Position numbers and translations under genes: made by a program. The notes beneath the pieces were generated by a model. The model saw nothing but the letters and a program-made list of their open reading frames with translations. It was not told the DNA's origin and searched no databases. A stretch of DNA of 64,000 bases from Solea solea (taxonomy: Eukaryota; Chordata; Actinopteri; Pleuronectiformes; Soleidae), in contig NC_081146.1 of assembly GCF_958295425.1 (NCBI RefSeq), forward strand, positions 27,046,764 to 27,110,763, in the 5' to 3' direction. The first letter of the stretch is position 1. Every line of letters starts with the position of its first letter. Below, piece after piece: positions 49,501 through 62,100 of the stretch.

Positions 49501-49710
49501 TATAGTATGTCGTCCAAAATGTGACAAAAAAGTCATAGTATAGTATGTCGTCCAAAATGTGACAAAAAAGTCATAGTATAGTATGTTGTCCATAATCAGT
49601 CAAAAGAGTCATAGTATAGTATGTCGTCCAAAATCTGTCAAAAAAGTCATAGTATAGTATGTCGTCCAAAATCAGTCAAAAAAAGTCATAGTATGGCATG
49701 TCGTCCAAAA
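46521..49710. repeat. Higher-order satellite block of about 454 bp (12 units)
   Basis: The rare variant CAAAATGGGACAAAAAAG occurs at 46521, 46975, 48341, 48795 and 49249. Spacing is 454, 1366, 454 and 454 bp, with 1366 close to three times 454. The flanking order of unit variants also repeats. A 12-unit higher-order repeat is therefore present. Confidence 0.8.
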
Positions 49711-52645
49711 TCAGTCAAAAAAGTCATAGTATAGTATGTCGTCCAAAATCTGTCAATAAAGTCATAGTATAGTATGTCGTCCAAAATGTGACAAAAAAGT
49801 CATACTATAGTATGTCGTCCATAATCAGTCAGAAAAGTCATTGTATAGCATGTCGTCCAAAATCAGTCAAAAAAGTCATAGTATAGTATGTCGTCCAAAA
49901 TGTGACAAAAATGTCATAGTATAGTATGTCGTCCAAAATGTGACAAAAAAGACATAGTATAGTATGTCGTCCAAAATCAGTCAAAAAAGTCATAGTTTAG
50001 TATGTCGTCCAAAATGTGACAAAAAAGTGATAGTATAGTATGTCGTCCAAAATGTGACAAAAAAGTCATACTATAGTATGTTGTCCATAATCAGTCAAAA
50101 AAGTCATAGTATAGCATGTCGTCCAAAATCAGTCAATAAAGTCATACTATAGTATGTTGTCAATAATCAGTCAAAAAAGTCATAGTATAGTATGTCGTCC
50201 AAAATCAGTCAAAAAAGTCATAGGATAGCATGTCGTCCAAAATCAGTCAAAAAAGTCATAGTATAGTATGTCGTCCAAAATCTGTCAAAAAAGTCATAGT
50301 ATAGCATGTCGTCCAAAATCTGTCAAAAAAGTCATAGTATAGTATGTCATCCAAAATGTGAAAAAAATGTCATAGTATAGTATGTCGTCCAAATCAGTCA
50401 AAAAAGTCATAGTATAGTATGTCGTCCAAAATGTGACAAAAATGTCATAGTATAGTATGTCGTCCAAAATGTGACAAAAAAGACATAGTATAGTATGTGG
50501 TCCAAAATCAGTGAAAAAAATGTCATAGTATAGTATGTCGTCCAAAATCTGTCAAAAAAGTCATAGTATAGTATGTCGTCCAAAATGTGACAAAAAAGTC
50601 ATACTATAGTATGTCGTCCATAATCAGTCAGAAAAGTCATAGTATAGCATGTCGTCCAAAATCAGTCAAAAAAGTCATAGTATAGCATGTCGTCCAAAAT
50701 CTGTCAAAAAAGTCATAGTATAGTATGTCGTCCAAAATGTGAAAAAAAAGTCATAGTATAGTATGTTGTCCAAAATCAGTCAAAAAAGTCATAGTATAGT
50801 ATGTCGTCCAAAATGTGACAAAAATGTCATAGTATAGTATGTCGTCCATAATGTGACAAAAAAGTCATAGTATAGTATGTCGTCCAAAATGTGACAAAAA
50901 AGTCATAGTATAGTATGTTGTCCAAAATCAGTCAAAAAAGTCATAGTTTAGTACGTCGTCCAAAATGTGACAAAAAAGTCATACTATAGTATGTTGTCCA
51001 TAATCAGTCAAAAAAGTCATAGTATAGCATGTCGTCCAAAATCAGTCAATAAAGTCATACTATAGTATGTTGTCCATAATCAGTCAAAAGAGTCATAGTA
51101 TAGTATGTCGTCCAAAATCAGTCAAAAAAGTCATAGTATAGCATGTGGTCAAAAATCAGTCAAAAAAGTCATAGTATAGTATGTGGTCCAAAATCAGTGA
51201 AAAAAATGTCATAGTATAGCATGTCGTCCAAAATCTGTCCAAAAAGTCATAGTTTAGTATGTCGTCCAAAATGTGACAAAAAAGTCATAGTATAGTATGT
51301 CGTCCAAAATGTGACAAAAAAGTCATACTATAGTATGTTGTCCATAATCAGTCAAAAAAGTCATACTATAGTATGTTGTCCATAATCAGTCAAAAAAGTC
51401 ATAGTATAGCATCTCGTCCAAAATCAGTCAGAAAAGTCGTAGTATAGCATGTCGTCCAAAATCAGTCAAAAAAGTCATAGTTTAGGATGTCGTCCAAAAT
51501 GTGACAAAAAAGTCATACTATAGTATGTTGTCCATAATCAGTCAAAAAAGTCCTAGTATAGCATGTCGTCCAAAATCAGTCAATAAAGTCATACTATAGT
51601 ATGTTGTCCATAATCAGTCAAAAAAGTCATAGTATAGTTTGTCGTCCAAAATGTGACAAAAAAGTCGTAGTATAGTATGTCGTCCAAAATGTGACAAAAA
51701 AGTCATACTATAGTATGTCGTCCATAATCAGTCAGAAAAGTCATAGTATAGCATGTCGTCCAAAATCAGTCAAAAAAGTCATAGTATAGCATGTCATCGA
51801 AAATCAGTCAAAAAAGTCATAGTATAGCATGTCGTCCAAAATCTGTCAAAAAAGTCGTAGTATAGTATGTCGTCCAAAATGTGACAAAAAAGTCATACTA
51901 TAGTATGTCGTCCATAATCAGTCAGAAAAGTCATAGTATAGCATGTCGTCCAAAATCAGTCAAAAAAGTCATAGTATAGCATGACGTCCAAAATCAGTCA
52001 AAAAAGTCATAGTATAGCATGTCGTCCAAAATCAGTCAAAAAAGTCATAGTATAGCATGTCGTCCAAAATCTGTCAAAAAAGTCATAGTATAGTATGTCA
52101 TCCAAAATGTGACAAAAAAGTCATACTATATAGTATGTCGTCCATAATCAGTCAAAAAAGTCATAGTATAGTATGTTGTCCAAAATCAGTCAAAAAAGTC
52201 ATAGTATAGTATGTCGTCCATAATCAGTCAAAAAAGTCATACTATAGTATGTTGTCCAAAATCTGTCAAAAAAGACATAGTTTAGTATGTCGTCTAAAAT
52301 GAGACAAAAAAGTCACAGTTTAGTACGAGTCCAAAATGTGACAAAATGTCATAGTATAGTATGTCGTCCAAAATCAGTCAAAAAATCATAGTATAGTATG
52401 TCGTCCAAAATCCGTCAAAAAAACATAGTTTAGTACGTCTTCCAAAATCAGTCAAAAAAGTCATAGTATAGTATGTCGTCCAAAATCAGTCAAAAAAGTC
52501 ATAGTATAGTATGTCGTCCAAAATGTGACAAAAAAGTCACAGTTTAGTACGAGTCCAAAATGTGACAAAAAGTCATATTATAGTATGTCGTCCAAAATCA
52601 ATCAAAAAAGACATATTTGACAAAAATGTCATAGTTTAGTATGTA

Positions 52646-53500
52646 CTAAATGTGTACTGCAGAGTACTTCCACCGCCTTGCTGCTGAACCACTCTTTTTC
52701 TCTGTCTCTGTGCTTCTACATACTATACTATGACACACACACACAAACACACACACACACACAGAAACCAGTTAAACCCGATCGTTGTGCTAACCATTTT
52801 CAAATTATTTCACCTATACTATACTATACTATGTAGAATATTTTTTTAAGGAATTCTGCATTTGTATATGGACACTGACCAAGACAAATGATTGGGCACA
52901 TCTAATTTAACAAGGCAGTGGACCATGTGATATTTAATTTGATGTTATTCTTATTTTTCAGCCAAAGGGGTAATTAATATTGAGCAAATTTCCCTCGTAG
53001 GTCCCTTTTAATTAAAAAGTTGTTTGCATGTTTTTTCAGTCACGGATCTCTGGAGGGGTTTGTCTTTTGGGAGCTGTTTTAGTTTGAACACATGTGGTGA
53101 AGAGCAAGTGCCTTGTGGCCAACCATGAGTAATAACTCAGGCTCTTCCCGCTCAATAAGAACAATAACAACGCTAATAATACATGACTTCCTCCCTCTAG
53201 AACTCAATGTCTCTCTGTACTAACTTCTTGAGGATTGAGTGGGACATTTGTTTTAGAGGTATTGCATCAGGATTTCATCAGATCTGTTTGTGAGAACTTA
53301 TGAGGATTGTGATGAGAGTAGTTTAATTTAGTTTATTAGGATCCACCATTAGCTACTGCATTGCAGCAACCGTTCTTCCTGGGATCCACAGAAAACATAC
53401 ACAAAACAGCCTTTTGACACATTATGCTATTATATTTATTTACCAAATAAACAAACTTAAATGATAACGATACAATCAACAGCACAGAGTTACTGAGTAA
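52646..53500. other. Satellite flank, no gene
   Basis: AT-rich sequence with a CA run (52733-52763) and a degenerate ACTAT repeat (52816-52832) after the satellite ends. A GGATCC-rich stretch near 53338-53392 looks repeat-like but is not identified. Confidence 0.5.
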
Positions 53501-53559
53501 TATCTCTCTCATATTATTAGCGGCTGCTCATTATTATTATAATTATTTTAACCTTTATT

Positions 53560-54325
53560 CAAACTTGGACAAATATTGAGGAGCAACCTCATTTACAATA
53601 TAGCTGCGACAAAACACAAAACATTTGAAAAATACATAAGCAAATCCGAAATTTCAAAAAGTAGTGACAAAAATCATGGAAATAAGAGAGGTCTAGCTAA
53701 AAACAGGTGCAGTTAAATAAGGTGCAATTATGGATTTAAATTGTCCTAATGATAAAAATGTGATAAGTTTCAGATGGTTTTGCAGAGTGTTTCAGGTTTG
53801 CAGGTGCACAGTAAGAAAAACAGTTTTCCAAATTCAGCGTTAACAGAGGGCACCTGCAGTGTGAGCCAGTGAACGTGTATGAAGGAGACTTGCATTTAAA
53901 GATCTTAAAGAGTTAATATAGGATGGTAATAGACCAGTGTGAGCTTTAAAAATAAATAAAATCCAGTGTCTATCACGCTTGTTAGATAGCAAGGGCCATT
54001 GAGCTTTTGAATCCAGGTCACAATGATGAGTGTTGTAGCTGTCGCCTGTAATAAATCTCAGGGCTGAATGGAATATGGTGCATTCAGAACCAATTTGTGA
54101 TTATTGAGAGCAACTTGTATGTCGTTGAAACAGTGCTGAAGAGATTCAATTGCAGAAGTTATAGAGTCAGAAATACAATACAAAATAGTGTCATCCGCAT
54201 AAAGATGAATGTTACAGCCAGTGAAAGTAGTTACAATGTCATAGATATACAAGGAGAATAGAACAGGTCCAATGATTGATCCTTGAGGTACACCTTTTGT
54301 AATATGAATTAAATCTGACTTAACA
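53560..54325 (-). mobile_element. Eroded LINE remnant with RT motifs
   Basis: On the minus strand 54310-54060 encodes KGVPQGSIIGPVLFSLYIYD and then LYADDTILYCISDS, the RT motifs around the catalytic Asp pair. Further downstream (to about 53560) the conceptual translation contains stops but keeps the feel of an RT C-terminus. It is an old 5'-truncated copy and differs from the LINE at 43674. Confidence 0.7.
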
Positions 54326-55350
54326 AGTTAGTCTCATACTGTTTATGAAACCTGTATGTAATGCTCAAGCATGCCTTGAATAAACCTAGTGTAAAAGATG
54401 TATTTTCTTTATATTTTTTAACATGAAATATAGGACAAACACATGTTTTACCATTAATATTAATTAGAGTTACATTACAGTTTTATTAGTAAGGGTAGGT
54501 CACTCTGAATAGAAGCAGTTTTATTTTATTATTCTAAAACTGCACATGTGTGTTTGTACTGGTCACTATAGCATTGCTAAAACAATTGTATTACAATTAT
54601 TATTATTTATTATATATGAACACATTTAACTGTATATGGTCATGATGCATAAATTGATTACATTGAACATTAGAGTATTTAATACAATCAAGATATAATT
54701 ATCAACAAACAGATCATGTAGGAGTCAACATGGATGACGTGACCCATTAACACAAGGACAAGCACTTTCAATGGACGCTAACCTCAGTGACGATTCATTT
54801 AAGAACACAACACAGCCTGAAATGAACGCTGTTTTTAAAGCTTTGTGTTGACATCAGAAAATCTCTGTAAATTAGAGTTAGTGTTTTCTACAATAATAAT
54901 CAGAGCCTGAACTGAGAATCCTATTAGTGTGGTGTTGTCAGACAGTGATGGACCAGAACAGTTACACTTTGAGACAGCCTTTGATTATCAGTATTTGATT
55001 ATCTGCTTTAGTACACTAAGAAGTGGAGCTGATGGTGAATATTGATTCTACTTTAGAGCTGATAACTATTGTGATTGGCTTGTTTTGGAAGTTCTGCTGA
55101 ACAGCCTCAGACTCAGATGTCATCAGTCACTTTGGAAACACTTGCTTGTCTTTTCTTGCCCAGCTTGGCACTTTGTTCCAACCTCAGTATCCTGGGAAAA
55201 ATGTCACTTTGCAGGTTTAAGAAGATGCTGTGATGATGACACCTCACTTCTGTGAGTTAAACAACAACAAGTGTTAAGTGCTTCCCAAGGGTGTTGCACC
55301 TTAGTGCATATTGTTATTCATGATGGAATAAAGTCAAAACAACATCTAAC
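54326..55350. other. AT-rich intergenic stretch, nothing recognised
   Basis: No ORF, tandem repeat or recognisable element beyond short AT runs. Confidence 0.5.
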
Positions 55351-55379
55351 ATTGGCTTTTTTACTTTATTAAAGACTAA

Positions 55380-56513
55380 TAAAAGATGGGTCCATTGCAG
55401 TTAGAAATAAACAAATAAGAATGGGATATAGGTAAAAAGCAAATACAATAGTGATACAGGCTGTGATGCAAGTTCAGAAGTCATGACTCGATAATCCCAT
55501 ACCTTTCTACAATCCCAATCCTCTCCCACAGGTGTCGTTCTTCCCATTTTGCCACCAAAACTCTCTCCAGCTTGCCCTCTTGGCCTGGCCTATTGTCTTC
55601 CCAATTGCTAACTCCAGCAGTCACACTAGACACTAGTGTAACATCTAATGCTGACTCCGTACCTGTAGCGATGTTCACCCTAGTTCCTCTCCCATCATTC
55701 ATTCATACCAAGTTCCTTTCATCCATTAACTCTTCAACTACTTTCCCATTTAAATTAGTACATTTCTGTCTCCTTACCACTGTAATCCCATGTACCACAA
55801 AGTCTAAACTTGGTTTAACAAAGTTGCTGACCACCTTGTTGTTCCCAGTTTGTTCTTCACTGTTACACCTCACCAACAGATTCCCATCACTTAGCATCTT
55901 TGCATATTTTATTTCTACTACTTCATCAGCCAGATGTGTTGTCAGCGTGAATGGATTTATTTTCTTCTCATGTCCTTGTATCCTCTCCACTCCCCCTCAT
56001 TGTCCCCCTCGCTCCCTTCACCAACTTCCATTCCTGCCCGACTGCCTATCTCTGATCCGTTCTCAGAGCAGTTGGCTCAACCGCGTCAAACAAGTCATTT
56101 GTTCGATGTGAAATTCCCCGTTCGCTGCCACCTGTCGCCTCCTCCATTTTCCATCAGAAAGAGTTTGGTTAAGAGTCGTACACAGATATCGTATACCGGA
56201 CGTCATAGGTCATCGAACACTCATTCCAACTCCTCTTGCTCCCACACTCCTTCAAATTACTTTGATAAGTTGTGAAATCAATCGTTCTTGCTTTCTCTCT
56301 CACCAACCGTAACAAACCTCCAACTACTTCCCAAAAAACCATAAGTCTAAAGGAGTCCCGAGGGAGCAGGAATTTATTTATGGTTCCGGGGCAGACCAAG
56401 TGGGGAGAAAGAGAGGGGAACTTGTGAAAGATGGATAGGACTTTGAGAACCTTAATGGTGATTGTAGAGTTTGCATTTAATAAAATAATTAATAAAAAAT
56501 ATTGTAAAAACAT
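55380..56513 (-). mobile_element. Probable 5' part of a LINE with ORF1-like remnants
   Basis: On the minus strand several adjoining open segments run from 56513 to 55481. The clearest (55990-55703) contains NPFTLTTHLADEVVEIKYAK and LSDGNLLVRC, resembling the N-terminal, RRM-like part of LINE ORF1 proteins as I remember them. The segments lie in different frames or are separated by stops, so the copy is broken. No RT is found here. A host gene is possible but less likely. Confidence 0.4.
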
Positions 56514-57447
56514 GTTAAAAATACTGAGTTAAAATAAATTGTTTTGTTGATAATAATGATGTTGATGGGAAACCTGCAAATGGTAGTACCAGAGCTGACA
56601 ATCAGGGACACAGTATAAAAGGCACCACTTTAAATCTGTCTGTGCTTGGAGACTCCTGCCACAACTGTAACCTACTGTTACTGCAGCAGAAGAAGAAGAA
56701 GAAGAGATCAGTGAACAAGCTGGTCTGTCTGAGCGACTCAAGCCATGTCACAAAGCTACTGACTGTTGAAGTAGTTCTTCATGACCTGTAATGTAGGCCT
56801 ACAGTTCCATTAATGTTCACGTGTTTAACAAAATAAAAAATAAACACCGATGTAAATCTTATTGATCATTATTACCAATAATGATCTATTACCAAATAGT
56901 AGAACAGCTTTCTCAAGCAGTTTGTCATGCATTTTTATTATTTAGGTCACACATTTTTTGAACGTCTTCGGCAAAATTAAAATCTAGCATTTTAATCTAG
57001 ATTAATCTAGATTAACTACAGGATTGCAGTGAGAATGATCTAATTTAAAAAAAAATGAATCTATGCCCAGCACTAGTCATTTTATTTGATATATTTTTAT
57101 TTGTGTTCACAACGAGAAACTCTGTGTGGGATATCTTTTAAATTTTATAGTCAACATTGATTATGTTGACTGATTTTAAATAAATGGATTGTGCTAATAA
57201 TTAACTTACATTTTCAAAATTAATAAATATGTAATTATTTTTATTAAAAAATATTTAGTTATTACAGACAATCAAATTATTGCCAATAATGTTTCCCCAA
57301 CACACACACCTTCGTATTCACAAATAGCATTTTAGGCCCGGCCCCTACTCTTTCTTATTCTACCCTGATAGGTGGTATGTTCGAATAAACAAAATTGTCA
57401 TAAATGAATAAAATGGATGATGTAATGAAACAGAACTCAGAAAAGAG
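56514..57447. other. Upstream flank of the olfactory receptor gene
   Basis: AT-rich, with an AGAAGAAGAAG run (56689-56706) and no recognised exon. No confident TATA box or transcription start could be assigned upstream of the ATG at 57448. Confidence 0.5.
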
Positions 57448-58981
57448 ATGAACCACATTAAAGTCATGAGCCTTCTCTTGTTAATGTTGTTCTGCTGCTT
57501 TTCCTCGACTGTGTCCTCTTCTCTTTTTTCCTCCTCTTGTCAGTTACAGGGACAGTTTCATCTAAACGGGCTGCACAAGACTGGAGATGTGATTCTCGGT
57601 GGGATTTTCCAAATCCACTTCTTTGCTGCCTATCCTGACCTGTATTTTACCTCAGAGCCGCAGCAGCCCACCTGCTATGGGTGAGTCTGTCACGGGAACA
57701 CAACAGTAAAGAAGCTAATTATTAGTTTTAAGTATTTATCTTGTTATTAATGTCAAATCATTGCATTTTATCTGATCTTTTTGAAGCATTTAACTTTATT
57801 TGTGGGTGCTGATGCCGATATATGCATATTTGTGAAATGCATACACCGTCTCATAGTTACTGCCAAATGCATTTTAAGTGGTAAATGCTTGTATTTTTGT
57901 GTAAGTTTTAATGTTGTAGGATTCAGGCTGTCTCAGACCATGGCCTTTGCTATTGATGAGATCAACAGAAACTCCAACCTGCTGCCTAATGTGACTCTGG
58001 GATACAGTCTGTATGATAACTGTCTCCAAACTGGGATTGGCACAGGAGTGTCTTTAGTCAGTGGTCAAGAGGAACATGTTACATTAGAGGAGAACTGTGT
58101 AGGAACTCCTCCAGTCATTGGGATTGTGGGTGATTCTTCGTCGACACGTACTATAGCCATGTCCACAGTGTTAGGTTCGTACAGAGTGCCTCTGGTGAGT
58201 TGACCTCTTTAAAAAAATAATGTCCCCTAATTGTAATTATATGTTTCAACAAGTTGGTGATCTGATTATTTACAGGTCAGTTATTTTGCCACATGCTCCT
58301 GTTTGAGTGACCGACAGAAGTTCCCATCTTTCTTTAGGACGATCCCAAGTGATGCTTTTCAGGTGAAAACCAAAATGCACAAAACATAAAATGTTTAACA
58401 ACATTCCAGAAAAAACTGCAATTGAAAATGTACACCTTGTTTGACAATGCTCATGTTATGTGTCTCATTTGCAGAGTTGTGTGGTGTCAGATATACACTA
58501 TATACAACAACCTGTTTAGCATGATTTCTAGAACGATCTGAAAGATGATTCCAGCCTGTGCATTAATCCCTCTGCTCTGTGTCCACATAGGTCCGTGCTA
58601 TGATTCAGATTCTAAAACACTATGGATGGACTTGGGCAGGTCTGCTCATCAGTAATGATGATTATGGAATCCACGCTGCCCGATCCTTTCACTCTGATCT
58701 GGGTCCAGCTGGTGGAGGTTGTCTGGCGTACACAGAGATTTTGCCCTGGGGTGAAGAACCTGCTGAATATAAAAGAATTGTGGATGTGATGACAAAATCT
58801 ACAGCTCGGGTGGTGATTGTCTTTGCACATGAGAGTCATGTGATTAAACTCATGAAAGAGGTCAGTCCTAAAAGAGATATGTTCCAAAATCCTGTTGGCC
58901 TATAAAATAGAGATTTCATTGATAATGTCCTTCCTGGAATTAGTTTAAACTTTTATTGGGAGGGTTTTAGAGAAAAACTGC

Positions 58982-59050
<69 letters not shown>

Positions 59051-59064
59051 GATATATATCTATC

Positions 59065-59102
<38 letters not shown>

Positions 59103-62100
59103 TATCTATCTATCTATCTACAGTATATAACCTCAATTGTTAAATTGTTATTAACTAAAATGTGCTTAACTCATGTGCGAGTACAGGTGGTGAGGCGTAA
59201 TGTGACAGGCCTGCAGTGGATCGCCAGTGAAGGCTGGACATCAGCTGTTGTGCTCCAGACGCCTGACCTCATGCCGTACCTTGCTGGAACACTCGGCATC
59301 GCCATCCGTCAAGGAGAAATACCAGGCCTAGCTGACTTCCTGTTACATATACGCCCTGACCTACATCACAACACCAATCATGGACAGAACGTGGTGAGAA
59401 TTAAACTTTGCAATCAAATCTGATATTTGCATTAAAACATTAATATTAAACTATTAAATCTTAAATATCTTACAGGTGAATCAGTTTTGGGAGCACACTT
59501 TTCAGTGTAGGTTTGAACCTCCACCGGCAGGTTGGGTGGAAGCTGGAGGAGAATTATGCTCTGGACAGGAAGCTCTAGAGGATGTGGAGACTGAGTTTTT
59601 GGACTTTGCAGGCCTAAGGCCAGAGTATAATGCATACAAGGCTGTGTACGCTCTGGCGTATGCTCTTGATGACATGCTGCAGTGTGAACCGGGGAGAGGA
59701 CCTTTCAGCAACAACACCTGTGCTCATTTACAAAGACTGGAGCCATGGCAGGTGAGATTTCACTTTACACTTGAAAAACAAAAAAAAACATTTATGTAAA
59801 TACATTCATACAAGCATTTACAAATGCTTAGACAATGAAACTGTGAATATGAAGCTAAATTAAACAAACAATTAAATAAATAAACAATTCATGTTTAAAA
59901 ATAGGATTTAGATTTTTATTCTTTCCAAGATTCTTTTCTAGAACCTGCTGATATAATAAAAACCTTTTTAAGTGTTAAATATTTAGTTGCTGACTTGCTG
60001 TGGCTCTATGAAAGCTTTTGTCATCATAAAAATTGTGTCAAAACATTTCCTTATCAGTTCTTTAATCAACAACAGGAGGATCAATAATCTAATATATACA
60101 CATACATACATACTGTATATATACATACATATATATATATAATGCCATATATATATACATATACATATATAAGTGTGTACCTCCAGGTGTGCTTTCGTTA
60201 AGTGCCACAGAGTACACAGTGAAATTGTTTGCTTTATTATTTAATTAACAGTTCATAAATATCACTTGATAACCTACTATTTGTGTGATGTATATTCTTT
60301 TTTATATTCACATTTCAATAATGACATTTATAAGATACACAACACATTTATACATGCATACAAAAGAAATAATATATTGATTCAAAACTTTACATTCATT
60401 CTCATTTAAGTAAAAATGTCTTTTTCTCTCCCTTCTCCATTCATTCTGTCCTTTTCCCAGTATATTATTATTATTATTATAATATCAAGTCAAAGAGTAA
60501 TTATACAATGCAATGCAAGGCAATGAAAAGCATTGATGCAAATAATATAGATGTAAAATATAGATGCAATAATCAGATTTTTGATTTTCAACTTGAGCAC
60601 AAACATTAAATATAAATTCATATTAAATCATCATAGGTGTGAAAGGCGCCCTTAAATTAAATGCATTATTATTACTGTGCATAATAATAGGAGAAAATGG
60701 TCAGCTGAGGCAAACGATGGCCGAGTAGTAATTGTATTTTTTCCTCCTGTATTTCCTTCTGTCTAATTCTTATATTCAAAGCTGTTGTTTTACATGGAAA
60801 AAGTCAACTTCACCACAGCATTTGGCGATCGAGTGTCATTTGATGAGAATGGTGACGCCTTACCGATATATGACATCATGAACTGGGAATGGCTTCCTGA
60901 TGAAAAATCTGAAGTTCAGATTGTGGGGGAGGTCAAGAGGTCAGCCTTCAAAGGTGAAGAACTCTCACTGGATGAAGACAAAATCTTCTGGAACTTTGAA
61001 TCCAAAAAGGTAACATTTTGGGGGTTTTACACAACGATCTCCTCGCCATACTCACTGGGCTTGATTCATACTTTTCTTCTGTGAGGAATGTTGTGTTTGC
61101 TCAGCTGTCTGTCAGCACGTGGCTGCTGTGATCATCGTATGCTGACATACATGTGCAGCCCTCCATGTTGTGACTGTGTATTAAACGTGCCAGCTGTATA
61201 TGCTCTCTGTATCACATTACTTTCTGTCCAATGGTGGTCATATTTTGTTTTGGTTGAAGAAGAGACAAACAAAACAAGGTCATGCAAGGAGGTTTGTCAA
61301 CACCCACACGATACAACGCATCAGAACGAGTGTGCAAACTAATCTTTGTATATGTGGGTGGACTTAAACAGCAACTCTTTGCAGACATGGAACATGGAAA
61401 GTATGGAAAAGCATTCATAGAATAGTCTAACAGATATAGATGTTTCTCTACACAGCCTCCTCGGTCAGTGTGCAGTGAGAGTTGTCCTCCAGGTACCCGC
61501 ATGGCCAGAAAGAAGGGGGAACCTGAGTGTTGTTTTGACTGTGTCCCTTGTTCTGAGGGAAAGATCAGCAATATGACTGGTGGGTGTTAAAGTTTTAAAT
61601 GCCACAGTTCAGAGATGTTAGACAAACATGTATCTCATCGCGTTCCCTCTTTTCTCAGACTCCATGGAGTGCACCAGTTGTCCAGAAGATTTCTGGTCCA
61701 GCCTGCAGCGTGACCACTGTGTTCCTAAGCAAACAGAGTTCCTCTCCTATTATGAACCTCTGGGTATCTGCTTGACATTCACCTCACTGTTGGGCACGTT
61801 TATCTGCATTGTTGTTCTGGGCATCTTCATCCATCATCACAGCACACCTATAGTTCGTGCCAACAATTCAGAACTCAGTTTTCTTCTCTTGGTTTCACTT
61901 AAATTGTGTTTCTTGTGTTCCTTGCTCTTCATTGGACGACCCAGACCGTGGACTTGTCAACTGAGACATGCAGCATTTGGCATCAGCTTTGTGCTTTGTG
62001 TCTCATGTATCCTGGTGAAAACCATGGTGGTTCTGGCTGTGTTCAGAGCCTCCAAACCAGGAGGTGAGTCCAGTCTCAAGTGGTTTGGTGCTGTGCAGCA

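Larger units (their letters stand above)
33403..52645. repeat. Giant 38-bp satellite array, about 19 kb
   Basis: The unit is AGTATGTCGTCCAAAATCAG, then TCAAAAAAGTCATAGTAT (38 bp). A second subtype replaces TCAGTC by TGTGAC. Subtracting inserted elements leaves about 16.8 kb, or roughly 440 units. Units at both edges are the most diverged (for example AGTTTAGTACGAGTCC near 52320), and the interior is homogeneous, as expected of unequal exchange. The array is interrupted by a hAT-type element (33472-33929), a LINE fragment (43674-45172) and three tRNA-like inserts. Open frames of 60-120 codons on the minus strand (FWTTYYTM-type repeats) come from the repeat and are not genes. Confidence 0.98.

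Noticed and set aside
40409..50545. Minus-strand open frames of 60-121 codons with FWTTYYTM and ILDDILYYD repeats
   Set aside because: They follow the 38-bp satellite exactly (three units give 38 codons) and vary with unit subtype. No start context or domain is seen.
33403..52645. CRISPR-like array
   Set aside because: The 38-bp units abut directly without unique spacers, and the context is eukaryotic.
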